Assembly: GCF_023370775.1 (NCBI RefSeq)
Contig: NZ_JAMCCQ010000006.1
Location: 54,787 to 118,786 of the forward strand
Length of the DNA stretch: 64,000 nt
Source of the DNA: Marivita sp. GX14005
GTDB lineage: Bacteria > Pseudomonadota > Alphaproteobacteria > Rhodobacterales > Rhodobacteraceae
Reading direction: 5' to 3'
Below, one piece after another: positions 52,960 through 60,922 of this stretch. A program made the position numbers and the translations under genes. Below the pieces are notes generated by a model. The model was not told the origin of the DNA, made no database searches, and saw nothing but the letters and a program-made list of their open reading frames with translations. Each line of letters begins with the position of its first letter. Position 1 is the first letter of the stretch.

Positions 52960-54364
52960 CTGTTTCTCCTTCGATTAGTTCGCTTTCATCCAGTGGGATG
53001 GTGACAACAGCGCGCAAACCCGCGCTGTTCTGGTTGACCAGCTGGATATCGCCGCCATGGGATTGGACGATTGTCCTCGCGATCGAGAGCCCAAGCCCAT
53101 AACCGCCCGTTTCCAGAGACCTCGATTGCTCGAGGCGATAGAAGGGATCGAAGACCTTTTCCAACTGGTCGACGGGAATGCCGGGCCCATTGTCATCGAT
53201 GTTGAGTACGAGGTTCGAACCGTGGGTCGCCCAGCTGACTTTTGCGGCACCACCGTAGCGAACGGCGTTCTCAAGCAAGTTCCTCAGTGCCCTTCGGAAC
53301 GCGTTGGGTCGAAGCCGCACGGCAACATCATCACTCGGGGCAAAGGTGCAGTGTGCCGCCATATCGCTGCACAAGCTGTCCAGAAAATTGCGCAGATCGA
53401 CCACTTCGGCACCCTCGGATCCGGTAAGGCCGCGTGCAAAGGTGAGCGTCGCTTCGACCATACTCTGCATCTCTTCGACCGATGCGATGAGGCTGTCCCG
53501 CGTCTCTTCTTCGTCAACCAGCTCCGCGCGGACACGCATGGCGGTCAACGGCGAGCGCAGATCGTGACCAAGGGCTGCGAGCATCCGTGTCCTATCACTG
53601 ACAAACCGGGTCAGCCGTCGCTGCATGCGGTTGAAGGCGACGGTCAGATCCCTGACCTCGGTCGGCCCTGTGACCGCCAATTCGCCCACATCTTCGCCCC
53701 GGCCAAGATGGTCCGCGGCCTTGGAGAGGTGCCGCAAAGGACGCGTCAGGCGCGTCATGACAAACCAGAAGATCGCCACCAGAAGCAGTCCGGCGGAAAT
53801 TCCAAAGGTCAGCATCGAATAGAAAGGCCATTGGATTGGCGGACGCTCGAACCGCGTTCCGACATTCAGCCAACGCGCCCCCTTGATCGCGATCGACAGG
53901 TTCATTTCAACCGCTGTCAACTCTCCGCGCATCATCGCTAGATGCATTTCCGTCATCTCGTCCGAGAGATTGGGAAGAGGCCGCAACTCGCCCTCGATCT
54001 CGTGCAATTCAACGCGAATGTCCCGGCTGTAGCTGTCGTCCATCAGGGCGCGTATTCGCGCTTCCACGATGCCGCCGTCCGAGTGACCGGTGTGATCCAC
54101 GATCGGAGCGTCCGACAGATCGAACCGGATCAGAGGCGAATTTGCCGCGCGAAGGATCGAGTCCTGCAGATCCAACGGAGCCTCCTCGATCAACCGCGCG
54201 ACATTTGCTGCGCGACCCGCGGCCTCGAACCCCAATGCGGCACGAATCGCAAGGCTGCGCTCGTCAGCGAACAGGAACAGGCTGATCGCCTGGGCCACGA
54301 CAAGTGCCGCGACCACAAGCAGGATCAACTGGCCGCTCAGAGACCTCATCGCACGGCGCATCAC
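52895..54364 (-). CDS. Sensor histidine kinase
   Basis: Four hundred and eighty-nine residues. Two membrane helices (about 10-32 and 185-207) flank a periplasmic sensor domain that contains Met and His residues (EMTEMHLAMMRGE). HAMP domain, then the H box LGHDLRSPLTAMR, N box NLLENAVRYGG and G boxes DNGPGIPV, GYGLGLSIA. Paired with the response regulator (4-nt overlap). Likely a copper or envelope-redox sensor by context. Confidence 0.9.
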   Translation of the reverse strand: MMRRAMRSLSGQLILLVVAALVVAQAISLFLFADERSLAIRAALGFEAAGRAANVARLIEEAPLDLQDSILRAANSPLIRFDLSDAPIVDHTGHSDGGIVEARIRALMDDSYSRDIRVELHEIEGELRPLPNLSDEMTEMHLAMMRGELTAVEMNLSIAIKGARWLNVGTRFERPPIQWPFYSMLTFGISAGLLLVAIFWFVMTRLTRPLRHLSKAADHLGRGEDVGELAVTGPTEVRDLTVAFNRMQRRLTRFVSDRTRMLAALGHDLRSPLTAMRVRAELVDEEETRDSLIASVEEMQSMVEATLTFARGLTGSEGAEVVDLRNFLDSLCSDMAAHCTFAPSDDVAVRLRPNAFRRALRNLLENAVRYGGAAKVSWATHGSNLVLNIDDNGPGIPVDQLEKVFDPFYRLEQSRSLETGGYGLGLSIARTIVQSHGGDIQLVNQNSAGLRAVVTIPLDESELIEGETDETENAHSNVAGQLARQHGAG

Positions 54365-55083
54365 GGCGCATCCTCGACATCGGCAGCCAGACAGTATCCG
54401 CCGTTCCGCACCGTTTTGATGACACTGGGCCTAAGTACATCCGGCTCGATTTTGCGGCGGAGGCGGCTGATCTGATTGTCGATGGTGCGATCCATCGGGC
54501 CTGCCGTCCGACCAGCGGTCAGGTCAAGCAACTGGTCACGGCTGAGCACCATCCTCGCACGTTCCAGCAGGACCGCCAGCAATTTGAACTCGGAGGTCGT
54601 CAATGGCGTCTCGGTGGTGGACTGGTCAATCAGCACCTGCCGGTCGGTATCCAGTATCCAATGCGCAAAAGAGACTTTCCTCCCCGCGAGCCTTCCGGCC
54701 ACGGGTTCGTCACGGTTGCTTCGCCGAAGAACCGACTTGATGCGGGCGAGCAGTTCTCGTGGATTGAACGGCTTGGCGAGATAATCGTCCGCACCGATTT
54801 CCAGCCCCACGATCCGATCCGTTTCCTCACCAAGCGCCGTCAGCATGATGATCGGAAGATCACCCTCTGGCGCAAGTCTGCGGCAAACCGACAAACCGTC
54901 CTCGCCCGGCATCATGACATCGAGCACGAGGAGGTCGAAGTGACCGGTGGCCAGTTTGGCATCCATCTCCACGGCATCCCTGGCGACGGTCGTGCGCATT
55001 CCGTTCTTCTCCAGAAAGCGCGCGACGCTTTCGCGTATCTGAGCGTGGTCGTCCACGATAAGGATATGAGGTTGCGGTCCCAT
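54361..55083 (-). CDS. OmpR/PhoB-family response regulator
   Basis: Two hundred and forty residues. Receiver with the phospho-Asp in LLVLDVMMPGEDG and the Lys in DYLAKPFNPRELL; winged HTH with TTSEFKLLAVLLERA and QISRLRRKIEPD. It probably binds the TGTATCC direct repeats. First gene of the run RR-HK-SHOCT-ccmF-ccmG-ccmH-ccmI. Confidence 0.92.
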   Translation of the reverse strand: MGPQPHILIVDDHAQIRESVARFLEKNGMRTTVARDAVEMDAKLATGHFDLLVLDVMMPGEDGLSVCRRLAPEGDLPIIMLTALGEETDRIVGLEIGADDYLAKPFNPRELLARIKSVLRRSNRDEPVAGRLAGRKVSFAHWILDTDRQVLIDQSTTETPLTTSEFKLLAVLLERARMVLSRDQLLDLTAGRTAGPMDRTIDNQISRLRRKIEPDVLRPSVIKTVRNGGYCLAADVEDAP

Positions 55084-55129
55084 GGCGTCCTTCCTAGATC
55101 ATCGTTGCATCGTGTTTCATGGGCAGAAT

Positions 55130-55146
55130 TGTAGCCGTTTGTATCA
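55130..55146 (-). promoter_or_regulatory. Response-regulator repeat before its own operon
   Basis: TGTAGCC-gtt-TGTATCA, 10-bp period, 47 bp from the response-regulator start. Supports autoregulation and control of ccm genes. Confidence 0.6.
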
Positions 55147-55157
55147 GGTCAGTCCCT

Positions 55158-55174
55158 TGCTACAGATGGATACA
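55158..55174 (+). promoter_or_regulatory. Response-regulator repeat facing the rhodanese gene
   Basis: TGCTACA-gat-GGATACA, same period, opposite orientation to the pair at 55130, about 100 bp before the rhodanese gene. The two pairs form a divergent control region. Confidence 0.5.
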
Positions 55175-55271
55175 AATCTGTGCCTGCACCGTGTCGTGCT
55201 CCCGGGTAGCGTCGCGCGTATGTTATGTGACCTTTGGGATCGCAACCGATCAAAGGATGAGGTTTTCGAAT

Positions 55272-55745
55272 ATGGCTCTTGATTTGAACCGGCGCCGTTT
55301 CGTTCTGGGTGCTCATATGACGGTGCTGACCGTCACGGCGTCACCGCTTTTGGCGCAGAGCCGATCTGTCTGGTCGGCAGAGAATGCCTTTGACGCGCTT
55401 CTATCGGATACGGCGCGGATCATCGATGTCAGAACGCACGAAGAGTGGCAAGAAACCGGCGTAGGTGCTGGTGTATGGCCGATAAGCATGCACGCGTCCG
55501 GTTTTCCGGACCGCTTGTTCAGGGCGAAGGAACTGAGCGGTGATCGCACTGTTGGACTGATCTGCGCCACTGGCGGACGCTCCGCATCGCTGCTTCGAGC
55601 GTTAAGACAAGCTGGTTACTCGGGCTACGCCGATATCTCGGAAGGGATGTTGGGATCAGGCGAAGGGCCTGGCTGGATCGCATTGAACTTGCCGACCGTT
55701 CCGGTGGATGTCGCCCTGAACGGGTTGCCCCCCGCGTTGACCTGA
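55272..55745 (+). CDS. Secreted rhodanese-like protein
   Basis: One hundred and fifty-seven residues from the ATG at 55272. Twin-arginine-like leader (LNRRRFVLGAHM). Rhodanese domain: DVRTHEEWQETG and the active-site loop LICATGGRSASLL with Cys. It may transfer sulfur in the periplasm or bind copper through a persulfide. Confidence 0.8.
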   Translation: MALDLNRRRFVLGAHMTVLTVTASPLLAQSRSVWSAENAFDALLSDTARIIDVRTHEEWQETGVGAGVWPISMHASGFPDRLFRAKELSGDRTVGLICATGGRSASLLRALRQAGYSGYADISEGMLGSGEGPGWIALNLPTVPVDVALNGLPPALT

Positions 55746-55833
55746 CCTGTGAAGAATCAATCGGTTCCGTTGTGCTAAAAGCCTGATGTATGGTCAAATT
55801 GACCTGTTTGAACAGGTAGACGGGTTTGGGTGT

Positions 55834-56271
55834 ATGACCGAGTTGATGGCCATGTTTGTCGGAATATGCGCGGCGATCCTGATGGGAATTGTCCATCATT
55901 ATGCGTTGTCGGGCATTCTGAAGTTTTCCCCGCAGCGGTCGGATGGCTCCGGCTTTCGGATCATCCTGACGTTTTCCGCGTTGCTGTTGCTGCACGTATT
56001 GGAACTTGTGACGCTCGCCGTGTTCAACACGATGGTGGTGGCAAGCGTTCTGCCGCAATCGTTCAGCAACAGCCCGCCGATGTTTCAGGATGTTCTCTAT
56101 GTTACGGGCATCTCGTTCTCGACCCTTGGCTATTCGTCCATAGAGGTGGTCGGGCCCTTTCGACTGTTGCTGATGCTGCAATCGCTTTTGGGCTTCATGT
56201 TGCTGACCTGGTCAGCGACGTTTCTTTACTCAGCCTGCCAGCAAGTCTGGCAGAAGGCGAAAGATGACTGA
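55834..56271 (+). CDS. Two-span channel-like membrane protein
   Basis: One hundred and forty-five residues from the ATG at 55834 (an ATG at 55786 is an alternative start). The pore region VTGISFSTLGYSSIEV followed by a second helix (LLMLQSLLGFMLLTWSATF) resembles bacterial K+ channel pores, with TLGYS in place of TVGYG. The ion selectivity is unclear. Follows the rhodanese gene by about 90 bp. Confidence 0.6.
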   Translation: MTELMAMFVGICAAILMGIVHHYALSGILKFSPQRSDGSGFRIILTFSALLLLHVLELVTLAVFNTMVVASVLPQSFSNSPPMFQDVLYVTGISFSTLGYSSIEVVGPFRLLLMLQSLLGFMLLTWSATFLYSACQQVWQKAKDD

Positions 56272-56394
56272 AAATCGCCACGCGCGTCGGACATGAGCTT
56301 GGCGTCAGCGTCAAATACGTCCTGATATCGGTCCTTTGACCTCACCGTGGAACGGTTGAGTGAGCGCTGCGTTGCGCGCGTGGATGAATAGCCC

Positions 56395-56425
56395 TTGACC
56401 TTCCAGTTGCTGGAATCCCTAGGTA
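56395..56425 (+). promoter_or_regulatory. CueR-type promoter of the DUF6010-to-DUF411 operon
   Basis: -35 TTGACC, operator TTCCAGTTGCTGGAA, -10 TAGGTA with 19-bp spacing, seven bases before the ATG at 56433. It closely follows the copA site. Confidence 0.8.
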
Positions 56426-56432
56426 CAAAGCC

Positions 56433-56882
56433 ATGGCACAGATTTTCGAAAAGACAGGCGATAACGTATCGCACCATCGACACGGGGATATCTTGAAATC
56501 TCCCGTATGGGTTGGTGTGTTGTTTGTCTTGCTCACAATGCCGGCTCACCTGTTTTTGGATGAAAAGAGCTCGATAGCTCTTGCTTCGATCACGCTTGCT
56601 TTGTTTGGCGGTGCCTATATCGGCTTTGGCGCTGCGGACGGCAGAGCGCGCATGTTCTGGGCAGAGCTCGCGGTCGCCCTTTTGTTCGGCTCAGCAGCGT
56701 TCCTGGGGCTGATATGGCATTGGGCCTTCCTCCCCTTGGGCTTGGCCCTGCACGCCCTTTGGGACATGTCACACCACAATTCCTATCGTCTCGCCCAGAT
56801 CCCGAACTGGTATATTCCGTTCTGCGTGGCCTTTGACCTTTTGGCAGCGGCGTTCTTCGTTCTGCTCTATGCCGTGTTTTGA
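56433..56882 (+). CDS. DUF6010-like membrane protein
   Basis: One hundred and forty-nine residues, about five helices, with His residues in the N-terminus (NVSHHRHGD) and ALHALWDMSHHNSYR. First gene after the CueR promoter. Unknown function; probably metal-related. Confidence 0.6.
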   Translation: MAQIFEKTGDNVSHHRHGDILKSPVWVGVLFVLLTMPAHLFLDEKSSIALASITLALFGGAYIGFGAADGRARMFWAELAVALLFGSAAFLGLIWHWAFLPLGLALHALWDMSHHNSYRLAQIPNWYIPFCVAFDLLAAAFFVLLYAVF

Positions 56883-56885
56883 ACC

Positions 56886-57548
56886 ATGATGATGCGCATT
56901 CTTCTTATTGCGGTGATCCTGGTAGCAATCATCGCATTGGCCTTCCCCGACGTCCTTGGCGTTGATATTCGCCTGCCGGATCGGGCGGAAATCGACCGCT
57001 GGATCGAGGCGGCAGGTCTTGCCGGACCAATCGTCATCGTGGCGCTCATGACAATCGCTATTGTGGCAAGCCCCCTGCCCTCGGCGCCGATCGCACTCGC
57101 CGCCGGAGCGGCTTATGGACACACGTACGGGACGATCTTCGTCGTTCTTGGCGCGGAACTCGGCGCGCTTGCGGCCTTTGGACTGGCCCGCGGCCTGGGT
57201 CGTCCTTTCGTTGAGCGTCATCTCGGTCAGAAGATTAACGCGGGCCTGTTCGGATCGCAGAACACTCTGACCTTCTTGGTCTTCGGCAGTCGCCTGCTGC
57301 CGTTCCTGTCCTTCGATATGATCAGTTACGCCGCAGGTCTGAGCAAACTGCATCTTTGGAGGTTCGCGCTGGCCACGATGGCCGGGATTATTCCAGCGAG
57401 TTTTTTGCTCGCTCACATGGGCAGCCAGGCGATGAACGGAGATGCCCGCACTGCCACATGGACCGCGCTTGCGCTCGGTGGCTTTACCGGCTTGTCGGTT
57501 CTCTTCGCCGCGACGCGAAAGACCGGTACACAACGGGAGGAGAGCTGA
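56886..57548 (+). CDS. TVP38/TMEM64-family (VTT) membrane protein
   Basis: Two hundred and twenty residues, five to six helices. VTT-domain features: IVASPLPSAPIALAAGAAYG, GAELGALAAFGLARGLGR, and FGSRLLPFLSFDMISYAAG. In metal loci this family sits beside mercuric and copper genes; mechanism not settled. Next gene starts 1 bp after its stop. Confidence 0.8.
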   Translation: MMMRILLIAVILVAIIALAFPDVLGVDIRLPDRAEIDRWIEAAGLAGPIVIVALMTIAIVASPLPSAPIALAAGAAYGHTYGTIFVVLGAELGALAAFGLARGLGRPFVERHLGQKINAGLFGSQNTLTFLVFGSRLLPFLSFDMISYAAGLSKLHLWRFALATMAGIIPASFLLAHMGSQAMNGDARTATWTALALGGFTGLSVLFAATRKTGTQREES

Positions 57549-57549
57549 T

Positions 57550-58557
57550 ATGGCCAGTCATTCGCACGCCGGGCACATGCCGAGTTCTGGCAAGGCGCTG
57601 GTCATCTCCGCCTGGCTCACCGGTATGTACTTCGTGATTGAACTGGCCGTGGGCCTCTGGACTGGCTCGATTGCCGTCCTGTCGGATGCGTTTCACACCC
57701 TGTCGGCAGTTGGCGGCGTTCTGGTGGCCATCATCGCGCAGCGCATTGCGCGCCGCCCGGCGGATTCGGCGCGGAGTTTCGGTTGGTACCGCGCCGAGAT
57801 CATCGGGGCACTGGTGAATGGCGGCTTTCTTCTCGGCATGGCGCTTCTGGTGATCTGGATGGGCGCGATGCGGCTCGGGAATCCGATTCACCTGGCCACG
57901 GGTCCCATGCTCTGGGTCGCCTTCGGAGGCCTGGTCACAGAAGTGATCTCGCTGGGGCTGATGTGGCAATCGAGCAAGGACGATCTGAATGCCCGTGGTG
58001 CGCTCTGGCACATCATCCAGACCTTTGTCGGCAGCCTCCTGATCATCGTCACCGCTCTCGTGATCGAGTTCACTGGGTTTCTGGCGATTGACCCGATCCT
58101 CGGCATGGCGTTCGGGGTGGTTCTCCTCTGGGCCTCCGTCGGCGTCATCAAGGAAGCGGTCCACATCCTCATGGAAGGCACGCCAGAGGGAACGGATCTC
58201 GAGGCTGTGACGGCGGACCTGCGCGGCCAGGACGGGGTTCTGGACGTTCACCACGTGCATGCCTGGACGCTGACCAGCGGCAAACACGCATTTTCTGCCC
58301 ATATCCGTCATGGTGAGCCCGCAGAGGCCGCGGGCCTGCTGAACCGGGCCTATCGTCGACTGACGGAACACTATGGGTTTCACTTGGTCACGCTGCAGCT
58401 CGAAACCGCGTGTCTCGACGAGCGCCACGCGCGGGATCTCGATGTGACGCTCCCGGACAGCCAACGCGTGTCGCCCGCCGCCGCCGACGCCCATGCCGCC
58501 CATGCAGACCCGCTCGACAGCGCGGCGCAGGACGCTAGACTCCCTGACAACTCCTAG
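57550..58557 (+). CDS. Cation diffusion facilitator, CzcD type
   Basis: Three hundred and thirty-five residues from the ATG at 57550. His-containing start (SHSHAGHM). Metal sites FHTLSAVGG (helix 2) and HIIQTFVGS (helix 5); the usual Asp pairs are partly replaced (DAFHTLSA, WHIIQTF), so metal choice may differ from Zn2+. C-terminal domain DVHHVHAWTL, long His/Ala tail. Exporter of divalent metal or possibly copper-linked, in a CueR operon. Confidence 0.85.
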   Translation: MASHSHAGHMPSSGKALVISAWLTGMYFVIELAVGLWTGSIAVLSDAFHTLSAVGGVLVAIIAQRIARRPADSARSFGWYRAEIIGALVNGGFLLGMALLVIWMGAMRLGNPIHLATGPMLWVAFGGLVTEVISLGLMWQSSKDDLNARGALWHIIQTFVGSLLIIVTALVIEFTGFLAIDPILGMAFGVVLLWASVGVIKEAVHILMEGTPEGTDLEAVTADLRGQDGVLDVHHVHAWTLTSGKHAFSAHIRHGEPAEAAGLLNRAYRRLTEHYGFHLVTLQLETACLDERHARDLDVTLPDSQRVSPAAADAHAAHADPLDSAAQDARLPDNS

Positions 58558-58568
58558 AGGACCTCCGA

Positions 58569-59018
58569 ATGAAACGACGCACATTTTTGATGACAGGCGC
58601 AGCAGCCACCCTGGCATTTCCCGTTGTCGCTGACACGGCACCCCTTCTGAAGGTGCTCAAAACCCCCACCTGTGGATGCTGCTCCGCCTGGGTCGATCAT
58701 GTCCGGCAAGCGGGGTTCGCGGTCGAGGCCCAGGACGTCGATCAGGATCAACTTTGGGCGTTCAAAGACCGGCTGCAAATCGCACCAGAGCTTGCTGGAT
58801 GCCACACAGCGGTCGTGGGCGACTATTTCATCGAGGGCCACGTGCCTGCCGCTGACATTATGCGGCTGCTGGCAGAGCAACCGATGGCGCGCGGGTTGAC
58901 GGTTCCCGGCATGCCGATGAGTTCGCCCGGCATGGGCGGTCCCGGGGCAGGTGACACTTTTGATACCCTGCTTGTCGGCTCCGACGGGGTGACCTCGGTC
59001 TTCGCGAGCCACAGCTGA
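58569..59018 (+). CDS. DUF411 periplasmic metal-binding protein (second copy)
   Basis: One hundred and forty-nine residues with a Tat-like leader (KRRTFLMTGAAA). Hallmarks TPTCGCCSAWVDHV, GCHTAVVGDYFIEGHVPAAD and PGMPMSSPGMGGPG. Last gene of the CueR operon. Shares its layout with the DUF411 at 14783. Confidence 0.88.
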   Translation: MKRRTFLMTGAAATLAFPVVADTAPLLKVLKTPTCGCCSAWVDHVRQAGFAVEAQDVDQDQLWAFKDRLQIAPELAGCHTAVVGDYFIEGHVPAADIMRLLAEQPMARGLTVPGMPMSSPGMGGPGAGDTFDTLLVGSDGVTSVFASHS

Positions 59019-59023
59019 TCGGG

Positions 59024-59590
59024 TCACGGGCGCAGGTGATAAATCCCGCGGCACGGGTTTGTGACCCGCCCGTCCTGCACGAGCTTTCGCAGCGCCCTGT
59101 AGGTCGCCTCATGGCTCAGCTGTAACCGGGCGGCGAACTCAACGACGGAGCCGTCGAGCAGGCCCGCGACCAACCCCGCCATGACCCGGTCCTCTGCGCG
59201 CCGAATGCCGACAATCTCGAGCATCTGTCGCTGCGCCTGTATCTGTTGAGCGGCCTGACGGCCATAAGCGCGGGCAAATGCCGGGTCGGCAAAGGCGGCC
59301 ATGACGGCAGCCTTGTCGATCCGGATCAGCACCCCGGCCTCAACACAGACCGCATCGCAATGATAGACCTCTGAAAACACCGAAGCTTCGGCAAAGCTTG
59401 TACCGGCTTGGGCACGGTGAATGATGAACCGCTCGCCATTTGGGCCGACCCGCTCGAGATGCACGCGCCCGGTTTGCACGACATAGAGACCGTGGGTCGG
59501 GTCACCTTGATGAAACACCACATCGCCAATCGCGCCGGAAATTGGGCGCAGGGCTGAGCTCGGGATAAGATCATAGGGGTTTGGCAGCAT
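59024..59590 (-). CDS. Crp/Fnr-family transcription regulator
   Basis: One hundred and eighty-eight residues. Cyclic-nucleotide-like barrel (VVFHQGDPTHGLYVVQTGRV), then winged HTH (SVVEFAARLQLSHEATYRAL). It lacks the N-terminal Cys cluster of FNR; a CDAVC pair could serve redox or metal sensing. It is divergent from the secreted protein at 59666, with a palindrome over its own start. Confidence 0.85.
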   Translation of the reverse strand: MLPNPYDLIPSSALRPISGAIGDVVFHQGDPTHGLYVVQTGRVHLERVGPNGERFIIHRAQAGTSFAEASVFSEVYHCDAVCVEAGVLIRIDKAAVMAAFADPAFARAYGRQAAQQIQAQRQMLEIVGIRRAEDRVMAGLVAGLLDGSVVEFAARLQLSHEATYRALRKLVQDGRVTNPCRGIYHLRP

Positions 59591-59606
59591 ATGATTGAAA
59601 TCATAT
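59589..59606. promoter_or_regulatory. Palindrome over the Crp/Fnr start codon
   Basis: ATATGATT-GA-AATCATAT: perfect 8-bp arms, close to a Crp/Fnr box (TTGAT...ATCAA). It overlaps the regulator's ATG, so autorepression is likely, and it lies 60 bp before the divergent gene. Confidence 0.65.
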
Positions 59607-59665
59607 TGCGATGCATCCGCCCCTGCTAGCGTAAAGATGACACCACCCCATTAAAGGACCCGTCC

Positions 59666-60190
59666 ATGCGTCTCATTCTCCTCCTCCTTGCCATAGTGAT
59701 GGCCGCACCCGTGGCCGCGCAGCACACCCATTCCGCGACTGGGCAAGATAGGGGTGGACCACAGGAAACCGGGCAAGCGGCCTTTGCCGCCCTGGCGGAA
59801 ATCGTTGCGATCCTGCAGGCCGATCCCGAGACGGATTGGGAGCGGGTCGATATCGACGGATTGCGCCGCCATCTGGTCGATATGGACCTTCTGACCCAGG
59901 AGGCCGTGATCGCCCGCACGCTGCGGCCGGAAGGGGCCCGGTTCGAGATTCGGGGCACCCCACGTGTTCTCGAGGCCATCCGCGCCATGGTGCCCGCCCA
60001 TGCGCCCTTTCTCGCGGCTGAAACCGGCTGGGATGTTGTGACAGAGGACTTAGAAGATGGCGTGGCGCTCAATGTCGATGGCGATGCCGCGCAGATTCAG
60101 GGACTTGGCTTTTTTGGCCTGATGACCATCGGGGCGCATCACCAGGAGCATCACCTCATGATGGCAAAAGGCGCAGCCCCGCACCATTAA
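59666..60190 (+). CDS. Secreted protein with His-rich tail, unknown
   Basis: One hundred and seventy-four residues; signal peptide ends VAAQH. Helical middle (FAALAEIVAILQADPE, LRRHLVDMDLLTQEAV) and end IGAHHQEHHLMMAKGA. It may bind metals with its His/Met tail. The family is not recognised. Confidence 0.6.
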   Translation: MRLILLLLAIVMAAPVAAQHTHSATGQDRGGPQETGQAAFAALAEIVAILQADPETDWERVDIDGLRRHLVDMDLLTQEAVIARTLRPEGARFEIRGTPRVLEAIRAMVPAHAPFLAAETGWDVVTEDLEDGVALNVDGDAAQIQGLGFFGLMTIGAHHQEHHLMMAKGAAPHH

Positions 60191-60255
60191 TGCGCCGACA
60201 CGACGTGTTTTCTGGCCGTAGTGAGGCGCGCTGACAAAACGTTACATCTTGCCTG

Positions 60256-60286
60256 TTGACCTTCCCGCGCGGGAGACATGGACACA
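60256..60286 (+). promoter_or_regulatory. Possible CueR-like promoter before the Rieske gene
   Basis: -35 TTGACC, palindromic CTTCCCGCGCGGGAG, but the -10 at 19 bp (GACACA) is poor. If used, transcription would begin near the ATG at 60293, a leaderless mRNA. Weak. Confidence 0.3.
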
Positions 60287-60292
60287 TGCCCC

Positions 60293-60853
60293 ATGATGGA
60301 AGCGTCAGAAGATACCGAACGCAGGGATTTCCTGTATTACGCAACGGCTGGAGCGGGGGTCGTGGCCACAGGGGCCGCGCTCTGGCCTCTGGTGAACCAG
60401 ATGAACCCCTCGGCAGATGTCCGCGCCTTGGCACAAATCATCGTCGACATCTCCGATCTTGCGCCCGGAACGCAATTGACCGTCAACTGGCGCGGAAAAC
60501 CTGTCTTTATCCGTCATCGAACGGAGGCAGAAATGGCTCAGGCTCGGGCACAGGCGGTCTCTGACCTGCCTGACAGCTCGGCGCGCAACCCAAATCTGCC
60601 CGACGATGCGCTGGCAAGCGATGAGAACCGGGCCATTGCGGGTCACGAGGCATATCTGGTCATGATCGGTGTCTGTACCCATCTGGGCTGTGTCCCTCTG
60701 GGGGATGGGGCGGGGGATTTCGGGGGTTGGTTCTGCCCCTGTCACGGTTCCCATTATGACGCGGCTGGGCGCATTCGCAAAGGCCCGGCACCTGAGAACC
60801 TGCATATTCCGGACTTGTCGCTCTCGGAGGAGATGGTGCTGACTTTGGGGTGA
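60293..60853 (+). CDS. petA: Rieske iron-sulfur subunit of cytochrome bc1
   Basis: One hundred and eighty-six residues from the ATG at 60293 (alternatives at 60278 and 60296; no clear ribosome site). Tat leader [13 protein letters not shown] with a membrane helix. The 2Fe-2S ligands are in [11 protein letters not shown] and [10 protein letters not shown]. Cytochrome b (petB) and c1 (petC) are not in the window, so this is a spare subunit for a chromosomal bc1 complex, or a repurposed Rieske protein. Confidence 0.92.
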   Translation: MMEASEDTERRDFLYYATAGAGVVATGAALWPLVNQMNPSADVRALAQIIVDISDLAPGTQLTVNWRGKPVFIRHRTEAEMAQARAQAVSDLPDSSARNPNLPDDALASDENRAIAGHEAYLVMIGVCTHLGCVPLGDGAGDFGGWFCPCHGSHYDAAGRIRKGPAPENLHIPDLSLSEEMVLTLG

Positions 60854-60922
60854 TGCAATAAAGGATAATCTGTAATCAGAGCGCTCGAAACTGGAACAGA
60901 TTTCGACTGGCCGCTGGTCGGC

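Noticed and set aside
57484..58641. Minus-strand frame of 385 codons
   Set aside because: Antisense to the CDF pump; no start signal.
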